A DNA stretch of 35,029 nt from NCBI GenBank assembly GCA_040182905.1, contig JARQWU010000092.1, positions 1 through 35,029 of the forward strand, read 5' to 3'. Position numbers and translations under genes: made by a program. The notes under the pieces are model-generated. The model was not told the origin of the DNA, did not search any database, and worked only from the letters and a program-made list of their open reading frames with translations. Positions 17,831-27,357 of this stretch are shown piece by piece (within the stretch, counting starts at the first letter, position 1; every line of letters starts with the position of its first letter). This stretch comes from Barthelona sp. PAP020 (Eukaryota; Metamonada: BaSk clade).

Positions 17831-20485
17831 TTACTTTATAATTTCAATAGGAGTTCGACAAAAAGGACATAAATTATTTGCTTGCTTTAAACAATTATCA
17901 CAAAATCGATGTTCGCATTTAAGAAAAACATTTGCTTCAGCAGCATAACATATTGGACATAAAACTTCATCATCAACATCAATTGAAGATTCTACTGCAT
18001 TTTTGATACAATTTAAAATTTTATTTATTTCCTGTAAAGACCAATTTTTTTCTGTGATAGAATTATCTGATTGATTATACAATAAAGTTGAAAATGGCGA
18101 AATTTCTTTATTTAGATCTTTATTATTATTATTATCATTGATAGAATTATCAAAAGATGCAACATAATTAAAACAAAAATCCAATAATTTCAAAATGCCT
18201 GCATTTCTAAATAACCTTTTAAATTCTTCATTCAATTCAAAGTTTGAATGAATTTTTTCCATAATATTTAAGATCAATTCAATAAGATTCAAAATAATAG
18301 CAGGGTTCCATAATTCTTCTTTTGATTCAAAAGAAACCATTAAATTGATTAATTCATCAACATCAAAATTATTAAAGATACTTTGTACTGTAAGAATTCT
18401 TAAATATTTAATTAAAAAATCCAACCAATTACTGTCCATATAATCAATTAAATTATGGATATCAATAATTTTAACTTTATTCAAGTAATTTTGAGGAAAG
18501 AAAAGAATAATACTTCTAAAAGGAATGAAATCAAAAATTAAATTAAGAATATCTGATAATAAGGTTACAAAATGAAAAGACAAGTTATTGTTAAAACTTA
18601 CAATTTCTTTAATGTTCTTCAAAATAACGTTTAAAAAGATGATTTGACAAAAGATAATAATTTCAAATTTTTCTTTGAACTCTTCATCAGGTTCATTTAA
18701 TAATTGTTGAAAAATAGGGTGATATGTTTTTATCAATTGTGTGATGGTGTCTTTAGGTTCACAAAGACATATTTTAAACAATATTTTAGTTGATTCAATG
18801 CATAACTCTTTTGTAAGTGTTTTAGCATACAAACGATGAAAATCTAATAAAGAAAAAACAATTGGATTAATTATGAGGAGTTTTAATATCTCACTGTCCC
18901 AATGATTTAAATATTTAAATATTCTAAAAGTTACAATCGAAAAGTCATCTTTTAAAAAGAGATAAAATTTTTGTTGAACAGTTGTAGGTATTTCAGTGGT
19001 TTTGAGAATATTCTGCATGAAAAAACTAAAATGATGAATTAACAGCAGATTTAAATTACTTTTTACATTTTTTTCAAACTTCAATGTTTGTCTTAGATTG
19101 ATCAAATCTTCTTTTGAAGAATAAAACAAATGATGAGTGGGAAATTTGTTTTTTTTACTGCAAAGAATTGATTTTTCATCAAGATAATTGATATCCGGTA
19201 CACTTTCATCAGAAGGATTTGATAAGATCCAAATTTTGATCAAAAATCTGCTGAAACTGAATAAAAATAATAAATCTCCAAATTCTTTCAATTTGTAAGA
19301 TATTTGTAATATTAATCTATTCATATAGAACCAACATAAATCGACTAAATCTTCAAAATTTTGAGTATCAATCAAAAAATTTACTAAAAGATCAATAATA
19401 CAAATATTTTGAAAAATATCATCTTCAATATCCTTAGCAAGCATTTCTTTATTTGATATATGTGATAATATAATCATACTTAACAATGATACCCAACCTG
19501 GAATTTCATTTGAAAAATCCAATAAATAATCTTTATTCCAAACATCTTTTTTATTTGAAACATTAATATTGGCATCATCAGTGGTGGTGTTTTGTCTCAC
19601 CCGAGCAAAAGCTCGAATATTGCTACACTCAAGCAATTCTTTCAAAAAAATTAATGCCCCACTTCCCTTTTCATAAAGTGAATCCCCAAATTTACACACA
19701 CAAACAATAGTGAAATGTCCTAAATATTCTAGCGGTAAATGATCAAGTATTTTCCTAAAAATATCAACGTCCCAACTTTCAACAGGTCTTCGAAAAAAAT
19801 AATGAGCTAAATATCCAGTCAAAGTTAAAATATCTTGTTTACAAGGATTTATCGTTTCTTCAATCTCAAATTTAAATGGAATTTGGAAAATACGAATCTG
19901 TTTCAATGGTGATATCAAAGGTTCAAAATCATCAAAAATGTACTTGAAAGGAAACAGACCAAAATTAAAAACCCACGCATTTGTTGAATGTGTTGATATA
20001 GCAGGCAACAAATCTAAATCGCTTTTTCGTACAACAGATTTTTCAACAGCGACAGGAAATCTCTTTCCATTTAGAGCAAAAGTAATTGTTAACAATCTTA
20101 TTTTTGTATTTTCAATGTATTCCTTTTCTTCAATGGAACATAAAATAGAAATTACATCTCCAGATTTCCATATTTCACCATAATCTTTCTTAGAACATTT
20201 CCAAACAACCTTACTAAACCCATCAAAACTGATGGAATTAGGTAAGTCCCCAATGCCAAGAGAAGGATCCCGATTTTTCTCAAAAATACGATGTCCAATT
20301 CCGATTTGACTTTGGGTTGAATTAAAAAGATACACTTCCCATTGCCATCTTCCAATAGGAATAGGATAATCAAACAAATATGTTTGAAAAGGATGACGAT
20401 ATGATGGTAATATGTAATCATCAATTGGTAAATATTGAACATTTGGTTTTTGTTCTTCCTTTTCATTTTCGATACCTCTATCCAT
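17831..20485 (-). CDS. SPRY-RING E3 ubiquitin ligase, KPC1/RNF123/RKP-like
   Basis: 884 aa. An N-terminal SPRY (B30.2-like) domain at about residues 40-180 is shown by GRWQWEVYLF, IGIGHR, ISFDG, WKSGDVISILCS and LLTITFALNGKRFPVA. A long helical, leucine-rich middle follows, and the protein ends in a C3HC4 RING: CPIC, 12 residues, CEHRFCDNC, CPFC. SPRY at the front and RING at the very end is the architecture of KPC1/RNF123 and plant RKP, E3 ligases known from other organisms for cell-cycle inhibitor turnover. The protein is shorter than human RNF123 (about 1,300 aa). The substrate here is unknown. A (TTA)n stretch near 18119-18134 encodes an Asn run. It is divergent from PheRS beta. Confidence 0.88.
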   Translation of the reverse strand: MDRGIENEKEEQKPNVQYLPIDDYILPSYRHPFQTYLFDYPIPIGRWQWEVYLFNSTQSQIGIGHRIFEKNRDPSLGIGDLPNSISFDGFSKVVWKCSKKDYGEIWKSGDVISILCSIEEKEYIENTKIRLLTITFALNGKRFPVAVEKSVVRKSDLDLLPAISTHSTNAWVFNFGLFPFKYIFDDFEPLISPLKQIRIFQIPFKFEIEETINPCKQDILTLTGYLAHYFFRRPVESWDVDIFRKILDHLPLEYLGHFTIVCVCKFGDSLYEKGSGALIFLKELLECSNIRAFARVRQNTTTDDANINVSNKKDVWNKDYLLDFSNEIPGWVSLLSMIILSHISNKEMLAKDIEDDIFQNICIIDLLVNFLIDTQNFEDLVDLCWFYMNRLILQISYKLKEFGDLLFLFSFSRFLIKIWILSNPSDESVPDINYLDEKSILCSKKNKFPTHHLFYSSKEDLINLRQTLKFEKNVKSNLNLLLIHHFSFFMQNILKTTEIPTTVQQKFYLFLKDDFSIVTFRIFKYLNHWDSEILKLLIINPIVFSLLDFHRLYAKTLTKELCIESTKILFKICLCEPKDTITQLIKTYHPIFQQLLNEPDEEFKEKFEIIIFCQIIFLNVILKNIKEIVSFNNNLSFHFVTLLSDILNLIFDFIPFRSIILFFPQNYLNKVKIIDIHNLIDYMDSNWLDFLIKYLRILTVQSIFNNFDVDELINLMVSFESKEELWNPAIILNLIELILNIMEKIHSNFELNEEFKRLFRNAGILKLLDFCFNYVASFDNSINDNNNNKDLNKEISPFSTLLYNQSDNSITEKNWSLQEINKILNCIKNAVESSIDVDDEVLCPICYAAEANVFLKCEHRFCDNCLKQANNLCPFCRTPIEIIK

Positions 20486-20707
20486 TTTAATATTTTTTCA
20501 TCAAATTTAAATGACTCATATCATATTATCATTGAGAAAAATTAAAAAAAAATAAAATAATATTTATTCATTGTGACTGCACAAACATTGTTTGCTATCA
20601 GTATTTTACAACCTTCAAAAAAAATAATTTATTCAACTTCAAATTATTTATTTTGATAAAAAAATGCGTTGGAGATTTAGGAATTTTTATTTTATTTATA
20701 TACAAAA

Positions 20708-22547
20708 ATGCCTGGTATTCAAGTTTTCAAAGATGAATTAAATGCCAAATTAGGTACTGAATTAGGTATTAAAATCAACTATATACAATTTTCTAACATT
20801 TTTAGATGACAAAGAATGGGATGAATTATTAGCCGATTTCGGTTTAGAATTAGATGGTGTTGTTATGGAATCCGAAGTTGTTGAAAATTGGGAAGGTGAT
20901 ATTGACCGAACAATTTATAAAATTGATATTCCTGCAAATCGTACTGATGTTTTGTCTATTGAAGGATTATCTACAGCTTTACGTGTTTATCGTAATGAAA
21001 TGTCGCCTCCTGAGTACGTTGCTACCGAACCTCAGCACGAAAGAATTTCTATTACTGTCGAATCTTCAGTTATCGGACGTCGGCCATACGTAGTTGGAGG
21101 TGTTCTTCATGGTGTTAAATTCGATAAAGGAAGTTATCAATCCTTCATTGATTTGCAAGAGAAATTACATCGTAACATTTGTCGTGATAGAACACTTGTT
21201 GCAATTGGTACACATGATTTAAACAATATTAAAGCACCTTTCCGTTATCTTTGTGAAGATCCAACACAAATTAATTTTGTTCCCCTCAAAAAGGATGTTG
21301 AATGGAGAGCTGATAAATTGATGGAAGAATATGAACAAAATGATCTTCATATTGGACCTTACGTTTCTATCATTAAAGATTTTGACAAGTATCCTGTGAT
21401 TTATGATAGTAACAATCATGTAATGAGTTTACCACCTATTATAAATGGTACATTATCCAAGATATCACTTGACACTACTGATATTTTTATTGAATTAACC
21501 GCTAATGATCATACCAAGGCAAATATTGTTTTAAATACGATTGTAGCAGCATTTTCAATGTATTGTTCAGTTCCCTTTACTTATGAACCTATTGAAGTTA
21601 TTTATCTTGATTCAAATGGAAGACCTTATGTTCCCGAAATCATCGCAAGAACAAAAGGAGGCATGCCTTTGTTATACCCCGATATGTCCCCTCGTTCCAT
21701 GGTTGTTGAGACAAAATATATCAACAATATGTTGGGATTAGAGTTATCACAAGCTGAGATATGTCAATATTTGAAAAGAATGCTTCTTCCCTCCATTCCT
21801 GATGGAAATAACATTCAAGTTTCCATTCCCGTCACAAGACATGACGTTCTTCATGCTTGTGACATTATGGAAGATGTTGCTATCGCTGTTGGATATAACA
21901 ATATTCCTCGTAGATTACCAGATTTCCCAACAACTGGTTCTGAACAACCTATTAATATGGTCACCGATCTTCTACGTCATGAAATGGCAATGGGTGGTTT
22001 CACTGAAGTTCTTACTTTTTCACTTGTTTCTCATCTTGAAAATACTGAGTGGATTAATATGCCCAACAGTACAGTTACAATCGCAAATCCCAAGTCTGTT
22101 GATACTGAAGAAGTTCGACAATCTTTATTGGTTGGACTTTTAAAGACAGTAGTTTCAAAGCACAGATCTCACCCATTACCATTAGCTTTCTTTGACGTCT
22201 CTGATGTTGTTGTTTTGGATGATTCACTTCATGTTGGAGCTAGAAATGAAAGACATGTCGCTGCCATTCATTGTGATACAGAAGACCATTTTGAAATTGT
22301 ACATGGATTGTTAGATCGTGTATTCATTTCAATGGGTGTTTTCACAAATTATAAATTGGTTGAATGTGAAAATCCCACATATTTACCCAAAAGAAGAGCC
22401 AATGTTATCGTTAATGATGAAATTATTGGAACAATTGGTACGTTGCATCCAGAGGTATTGAGGAATTTCGGTATTAATTATCCTTGTGCAGCTTTTGAAA
22501 TCAATCTTGAAAAAATTTCACCCATAAGTCTCGAATCTAATTTATAA
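20708..22547 (+). CDS. Phenylalanyl-tRNA synthetase beta subunit, cytosolic (two exons)
   Basis: Exons 20708-20765 and 20806-22547 give 599 aa, the size of eukaryotic FARSB. It is the tRNA-binding, editing subunit of the alpha2-beta2 enzyme. Exon 1 supplies MPGIQVFKDELNAKLGTEL and exon 2 DDKEWDELLADFGLELD, matching the family start (MPTVSVKRDLL...DEEFDELCFEFGLELD). Other landmarks are IPANRTDVLSIEGL, the B3/4 region FIDLQEKLHRNICR and IGTHDLN, YPVIYDSNNHVMSLPPIING, HACDIMEDVAIAVGYNNIP and the C-terminal FEIVHGLLDRVF. Nothing is missing. Codon use is intermediate. The alpha subunit is not in the window. Confidence 0.97.
20766..20805 (+). other. 40-nt intron in PheRS beta
   Basis: GTATTA...TTCTAACATTTTTAG, phase 1. 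Splicing creates GAT (Asp) and joins two conserved blocks of the family's N-terminus. Confidence 0.92.
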
Positions 22548-22594
22548 ATGTCGTATCAAAAAGAAAGTTTGTTGTTTATTTATTTATCGTATTC

Positions 22595-22894
22595 TTACTC
22601 ATTATCTTGTTGAAGTTTATGATATAAGGAGAGTAAAGCCAATTCGTTCATGTGATTTAAAGCTGGAAAAAGGTTGGAAATAACAGTCTTTGGAATATTT
22701 GCCAAAGCTTTTCCTTTAACATGCTTTACTAATGATATGCCTTCTAAATTATTAACATCATGCAAATTTTTCCGGGGTTGAATCTTATCAAATAATATTT
22801 GGTTCAAATCTTTTGATTCTTTTAAAATCGGTTTGTAACATTTTTTTAACTCATTATTATATGGCTTGTAAAAACAAAATTCATGACTATACAT
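22595..22894 (-). CDS. Small orphan protein, 99 aa
   Basis: The first ATG gives MYSHEFCFYKPY; a GTG start 10 codons upstream is unlikely in a eukaryote. The product is basic, with a hydrophobic and helical C-terminal third (ISNLFPALNHMNELALLSLY). I recognise no family. It converges on PheRS beta (47 bp gap) and is divergent from the phosphatase gene with just 61 bp between start codons. Its amino-acid composition (Pro, Gly, His, Val present) argues for coding, but the small size keeps confidence moderate. A missed 5' exon is possible. Confidence 0.6.
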   Translation of the reverse strand: MYSHEFCFYKPYNNELKKCYKPILKESKDLNQILFDKIQPRKNLHDVNNLEGISLVKHVKGKALANIPKTVISNLFPALNHMNELALLSLYHKLQQDNE

Positions 22895-22955
22895 CAAATT
22901 ATTGTAAAAGAAAAAAAGCAACACTCTTTTTTATTTAGCAATACACATGTGATGA

Positions 22956-23927
22956 ATGGATTATCTTCAATTAGTTGAGAAATTGAAAAAAGGGAAGTTG
23001 TTATCCATAGATGAGTTATTTTCAGTGATAGACAATGTTATTCCAATATTGTTAAAAGAACCAAATATTGTCAAATTAGAGTGTCCAATAAGTCTGGTTG
23101 GAGATATTCATGGTCAATTAGATGACCTTTTGGAACTATTCTGTGTTTCTGGTTTTCCACCTGAATCAAGATATGTTTTTCTCGGTGATTTCGTTGATAG
23201 AGGAGCATATTCTTGTGAAACTATTTCATTACTATTTGTTTTGAAGATCCTATATCCACAAAATGTGTTTTTAATCAGAGGAAATCATGAAAGTGCTTCA
23301 GTAACACGGAATTATGGGTTTTATCAAGAAATTTCAACAAAATATGGAGTTTTAATGCCTTATGAACGGATTATTGAAGCTTTTCAATTTCTTCCTTATG
23401 CCGTTCTGATTTCAAATAAACTATTGGGTGTTCACGGTGGTATTTCTCCTTCTATGCAATCCTTAGATTCATTAAGAATTTTGAATCGTTTCAAAGAATT
23501 GCCTACCGAAGGGATTCTCTCTGATATTGTATGGAGCGACCCTGACAGTTCAATTGATGGTTTTCATAAATCAAGAAGAGGTGCAGGGTATCTTTTCGGT
23601 GAAAAAGTCTTCAAAAAATTCCTGTTTTACAATTCTTTGAATTTATGCGTACGAGCTCATCAGTTGTGTAAGGATGGCTACAATACACATTTTGGCAATA
23701 GTTTAATAACTGTATGGTCAGCACCAAATTATTCAGGAAGATTAGAAAATAGGGCATCTACCATGGATATCTTTGATAATGGGAATTATCGATTCAACGT
23801 GTTTGATTCTCGCCCTAACAATGAACGTGTGGCTACTATAGCAAATATGGAACAAAAAAAGAAAACTCAACATTTGCTGTTTGATTATTTCTTTAAAAGC
23901 AACGAAACAATAATTTTTGATGAATAA
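22956..23927 (+). CDS. PPP-family Ser/Thr protein phosphatase, PP4/PP6-like
   Basis: 323 aa, a single catalytic domain. All PPP signature motifs are present: GDIHGQ, GDFVDRG, GNHES, the HGG histidine and RAHQ, so both metal sites and the phosphate-binding arginines are intact. LDDLLELF, FLPYAVLISNKLLGVHGG and SDIVWSDPD place it nearer PP2A/PP4/PP6 than PP1. The usual members end in DYFL, whose terminal Leu is carboxymethylated. Here a DYFF-like motif is followed by an 11-residue tail, KSNETIIFDE at its end, so that modification would not be possible. Glycosylated, calcineurin-type or PP5 domains are absent. Regulatory subunits would decide its role. Confidence 0.92.
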   Translation: MDYLQLVEKLKKGKLLSIDELFSVIDNVIPILLKEPNIVKLECPISLVGDIHGQLDDLLELFCVSGFPPESRYVFLGDFVDRGAYSCETISLLFVLKILYPQNVFLIRGNHESASVTRNYGFYQEISTKYGVLMPYERIIEAFQFLPYAVLISNKLLGVHGGISPSMQSLDSLRILNRFKELPTEGILSDIVWSDPDSSIDGFHKSRRGAGYLFGEKVFKKFLFYNSLNLCVRAHQLCKDGYNTHFGNSLITVWSAPNYSGRLENRASTMDIFDNGNYRFNVFDSRPNNERVATIANMEQKKKTQHLLFDYFFKSNETIIFDE

Positions 23928-24007
23928 ATGCTCATATCTAAAGTTTTAAGTCTTTTTGTTTTTTGGATTTCCAGTTGAAAAATAATTTTTTTCAAAATCA
24001 AAATTCT

Positions 24008-24775
24008 ATGTCCCGAACACCAAGTAACATTGGAGAAATAACTCTAAATATTGATGATCGTGTATCACATTCGATGGCATCTTGTTTATCATCTTTGTTA
24101 GGTTCATTGCAAGAAGATGCGTTGGATAATGGCTGGAATGAACTTGAAAAGCCAATAATGAAGGATTATTTTCCAAATTTACCCACAGTTGACAATGTGA
24201 TGGAATTTAAAGAAAGAGGTGTGTCATCTTTTATCATTCGAAGCCACCAGATCATTAATGCGCCTATTGAAATTGTTAGAGATGCAATATTACAAGAAGA
24301 TTTTGATCAAAGGAAACGATGGGATCTATTGTTGACAAATTTGGTGATTGAAGGAAACATTCTAAATCTTTTTTATGAATCACCTTACATAAAGTTAGTT
24401 TCACCCCTTTTAGTGCCAATTGCAAGAACTGTGCGTGAATCACCAAGAGGAGATGTAATTTTTATTGCTGAAATGGGCACAGGTCCTGATGATGGTAAAA
24501 AAAACAATTTTATTGTCCACAAACCCCAATTTGGAGGATGGATTTTAAGATACGTTAACGAAAATGTGACTGAAGTTCATAATTTAGAGAACATATGTTG
24601 GAATGGTTTTGTACCTTTTTTTATTGCCTCTGTATTTCTTTATGGTATTGGTTCTAGACCCTCTCACCTGAAAAATGTTATTGAACAATCAGATTCAACA
24701 GTTCAAACAAATCCCAAAGTTGGAATTTTGGCTGATGTTGATGAATTCAGTGATAGCGAAAATGTAAATTATTAA
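24008..24775 (+). CDS. START-domain lipid-transfer-like protein
   Basis: The first ATG of the frame gives 255 aa; an upstream TTG is discounted. Residues about 60-230 look like a START domain: FKERGVSSFIIRSHQIINAP, VRDAILQEDFDQRKRWDLL, SPYIKLVSPLLVPIARTVRE, WILRYVNENVTEVHNLENI and a closing amphipathic helix with FIASVFLYGIGSRPSHLKNV. START proteins hold one lipid or sterol in a hydrophobic cavity and move it between membranes. The PCTP/STARD type is closest in layout, but the ligand cannot be told. The first 45 residues are polar and probably disordered. Its stop is 91 bp before the CBM20 gene's ATG on the same strand. Confidence 0.82.
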   Translation: MSRTPSNIGEITLNIDDRVSHSMASCLSSLLGSLQEDALDNGWNELEKPIMKDYFPNLPTVDNVMEFKERGVSSFIIRSHQIINAPIEIVRDAILQEDFDQRKRWDLLLTNLVIEGNILNLFYESPYIKLVSPLLVPIARTVRESPRGDVIFIAEMGTGPDDGKKNNFIVHKPQFGGWILRYVNENVTEVHNLENICWNGFVPFFIASVFLYGIGSRPSHLKNVIEQSDSTVQTNPKVGILADVDEFSDSENVNY

Positions 24776-24868
24776 TTGTTCTTTTTTATTGGCGTTTCTT
24801 TTTTTGGACAAATCAAAGAATTGATGAAAAAAAGTGGTCACCAATTTTATTTTTTTTATTTTTTTAAA

Positions 24869-26272
24869 ATGCCTCAAGGATTGTTAACCATAACATTAAC
24901 ACTCGATCAAAGATTTGAAAATATTCTTGTGTGTGGAAATTGTGAAGCGTTGGGCGGATGGGACCCAAATAAAGCGGTAAAATTAACGAAAAGTGAAAAT
25001 ATTTTCAAATCGTCCCTTAAATTTCAAACGGAATCTGATTTCTTAGAATTCAAATTTGTTTGTATGGATGATGATTTACCTTTGCCGAAATGGGAAGAAG
25101 GAAATAATCACATTTTTCGTTTAGATGAAGATGGTAAAATAATTCAATATGATGCTATTGATACATTTAACTATCAATCAACTAAACCTTCCAATAATAT
25201 GTCTGCAACATCTTCTCCTCATGTTGAAAAGAGAAATCAACCTGACATCAAACACAATGTAGAGACTGTTGTTGAATGTGAAACACAAAATGACAGCAAA
25301 GTCAAACAAAATAATTCTCCTCTTCTTAACAAAAAAGAAGTTTCTGAAAGTGACAAATTATCAACAATCAACACTGTTGAAGAGGTTAAAAAAGACGAAA
25401 TTGATTTGCAAAATACAAGTACTAATGAGGAGCCTCATGATTCAAAAGATGTGACACCAGAAATAGAGAAGATTAATAATGCCACAATTGAAATTGTCGA
25501 TCAAAAGAAGGATGCAACTGAAGGCAAAAAGAAAGTTACACCAATTGATAAAAAAAAAGTTGGTCTTTCTTTAGCTGATAAACTGAAACAGGGATCTGCA
25601 AATGAAAAAAAAAAGGCTTCATCTACACCCTTGGCTTCTGTTAAGAATACTCAAAACATTTATTCTCACATATCTAATGAACACACTCTCAGAGCACTGA
25701 ACAAAATTGAGAAGAGAAAGAGTAATTTAAAACAATCATCCTTTGACAAGGTTAATGAAAATGAAAATATTGAAAAAGTAGTTGCATCTGTTGAAAAGGA
25801 AGAAACAAAAGAATCTGTCATTATTAAAAGTCGTGATGTTTCCAAGAATAAAGTTAAAAAAGGAAATCAAAGATCAAATACTCCTAAATCAACAAAGTTG
25901 CAGAAATCAAAAACTAGCAGTGTTTCTCATGGTGGATTTTCAACGACAAATATTTACGACAATTTCAGGAAGGCTAACAAGCCCAGAGATTCTGATAAAA
26001 CAGAAATTGAAAACTACAAATCGGAGACTGAATCGGATTCTGAATTGGAATCTCTCAATCAAGTGGCTAGAAGGCCCAATAGATCTTCAACCAGATCAAG
26101 AACACCAAAACATAAAAAGCAAAAAAATAGAAGTCAAAAGGTGAGCGTTTCCCAAACAATTGACAAGCCAAACAATACTAAACAAGCAAATTTTAACACT
26201 GGGGTCATTATGATTTCCATTTTGTTGATTGTATTGCTCATTTTGGTTTTTTTTATGATTTTTCGTAAATAA
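24869..26272 (+). CDS. Tail-anchored protein with an N-terminal CBM20 starch/glycogen-binding domain
   Basis: 467 aa from the ATG at MPQGLLTITL; a TTG extension upstream is ignored. Residues 1-100 form a CBM20 domain: the order GNCEALGGWDPNKAVKLT, FLEFKFV and LPKWEEGNNHIFRL matches the family, including the two tryptophans that stack on glucan chains. A long Lys/Ser/Thr/Glu-rich linker (about 105-440), likely disordered, follows. The protein ends in one hydrophobic segment, GVIMISILLIVLLILVFFMIF, plus RK: a classic tail anchor with no N-terminal signal. It would hold a cytosolic glucan-binding domain on a membrane, as Stbd1 does in mammals with the opposite domain order. A role in glycogen tethering or glycophagy is inference. 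Confidence 0.85.
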   Translation: MPQGLLTITLTLDQRFENILVCGNCEALGGWDPNKAVKLTKSENIFKSSLKFQTESDFLEFKFVCMDDDLPLPKWEEGNNHIFRLDEDGKIIQYDAIDTFNYQSTKPSNNMSATSSPHVEKRNQPDIKHNVETVVECETQNDSKVKQNNSPLLNKKEVSESDKLSTINTVEEVKKDEIDLQNTSTNEEPHDSKDVTPEIEKINNATIEIVDQKKDATEGKKKVTPIDKKKVGLSLADKLKQGSANEKKKASSTPLASVKNTQNIYSHISNEHTLRALNKIEKRKSNLKQSSFDKVNENENIEKVVASVEKEETKESVIIKSRDVSKNKVKKGNQRSNTPKSTKLQKSKTSSVSHGGFSTTNIYDNFRKANKPRDSDKTEIENYKSETESDSELESLNQVARRPNRSSTRSRTPKHKKQKNRSQKVSVSQTIDKPNNTKQANFNTGVIMISILLIVLLILVFFMIFRK

Positions 26273-26427
26273 TATAAGTATTTGAATTGCAGTTTTTATT
26301 TGTTATTTGTAACATTAAGTTGATGGTTAATTCTAGTTTAAAATTCCAAGTGAATATGATCAGAAGTTGGAAAAGGCCAGAATGTGAAAATCAAAATGAA
26401 CCATTTTATTTATTTTTTACCTGTCAA

Positions 26428-27154
26428 ATGGAACCTCAGAAATCATTACTCAAATATAACAAACCAGTGTTAGTTGCTTCTAACGAAGATGCTGCTGCAA
26501 AGACTAGACAAACCGGATCTCAAACAAAAGACATTTTAAATTCCATTTTACCCCCACGGTATTTTACATTAAATTAAAACATCAACTAATTTATTTAGTC
26601 AATTTGAACAAGACAATCAACTTTGGATTCAAACTGTTTCATCCACACCTGCCACCCGTTTAGATGTGGTTAAATTACAAGAACAATTAGATGAACAATT
26701 AAGAAAACGTCAAGCAAGAGATGTTGGTATTTGTTTGGTGAGAAGAGAAATTTATTCTCAAGTTTTTGATGAACTCATTCGTCATGTTACAATAGAATGT
26801 GCAGAACGTGGTTTATTATTACTACGTATTCGTGATGAATTAATGATGTCTTTACAAGCTTATGAGACTTTATATGAAAGTGCTGTTGCATTTGGTATTA
26901 GAAAATCACTAAGATCTGAACAAGGAAAAGGTGAATTGATTGAAAAATGTGAAAAATTAGAAATTACAAAAGCGACATTGGAACAAAATATTGCTCAGTT
27001 AAATAATCAATTTGAAAATTTGGAAAGAAGAATGCATGAAAGAATTTCCACCTTAGAATCCAAACATTCCCAGGAAGTTCAGGCTTTAAGAAAAGGAAAT
27101 CAACAATTACGTCAACAACTTGAAACATATCTTGCTCCTGGTCAAACTAAATAG
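26428..27154 (+). CDS. Axonemal inner-arm dynein light intermediate chain p28 (two exons)
   Basis: Exons 26428-26558 and 26599-27154 give 228 aa. The start MEPQKSLLKYNKPVLV matches the MIPPADSLLKYDTPVLV start of p28/DNALI1; in-frame ATGs upstream lack support. Splicing yields ILPPRQFEQDNQLWIQ, matching ILPPREWVEDTQLWIQ. The conserved core follows: VSSTPATRLDVVKLQEQLD, RQARDVGICLVRREIYSQ and CAERGLLLLRIRDELMM. A C-terminal coiled coil closes the protein, which ends LAPGQTK like the family's APKK. p28 links some single-headed inner-arm dyneins to the axoneme, so the organism very probably has a motile flagellum. Confidence 0.96.
26559..26598 (+). other. 40-nt intron in the p28 gene
   Basis: GTATTT...CAACTAATTTATTTAG, phase 2. 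The CG + T junction gives Arg in the conserved PPR. Confidence 0.92.
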
Positions 27155-27357
27155 AGTGTTTAATAAATATACAAAGAGTTAACAAGAAAATGTGTTCGAT
27201 TTTTCAATATGTGTAAAGAGAAAATAAATAAAGCAATTTTTTTTTTTTTGTCCAATTTTTCTTGAAATAATTGCTATTTAATATTTTTTTTGATAAAAAA
27301 TCTATTCTTGAGTCCAAAATAGGTGGTTACATTGAAACAAATTTTTTTTTATCAGCC

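Noticed and set aside
26287-26427. N-terminal extension of the p28 frame
   Set aside because: It is 3' UTR-like sequence after the CBM20 gene. The conserved p28 start aligns with the ATG at 26428.
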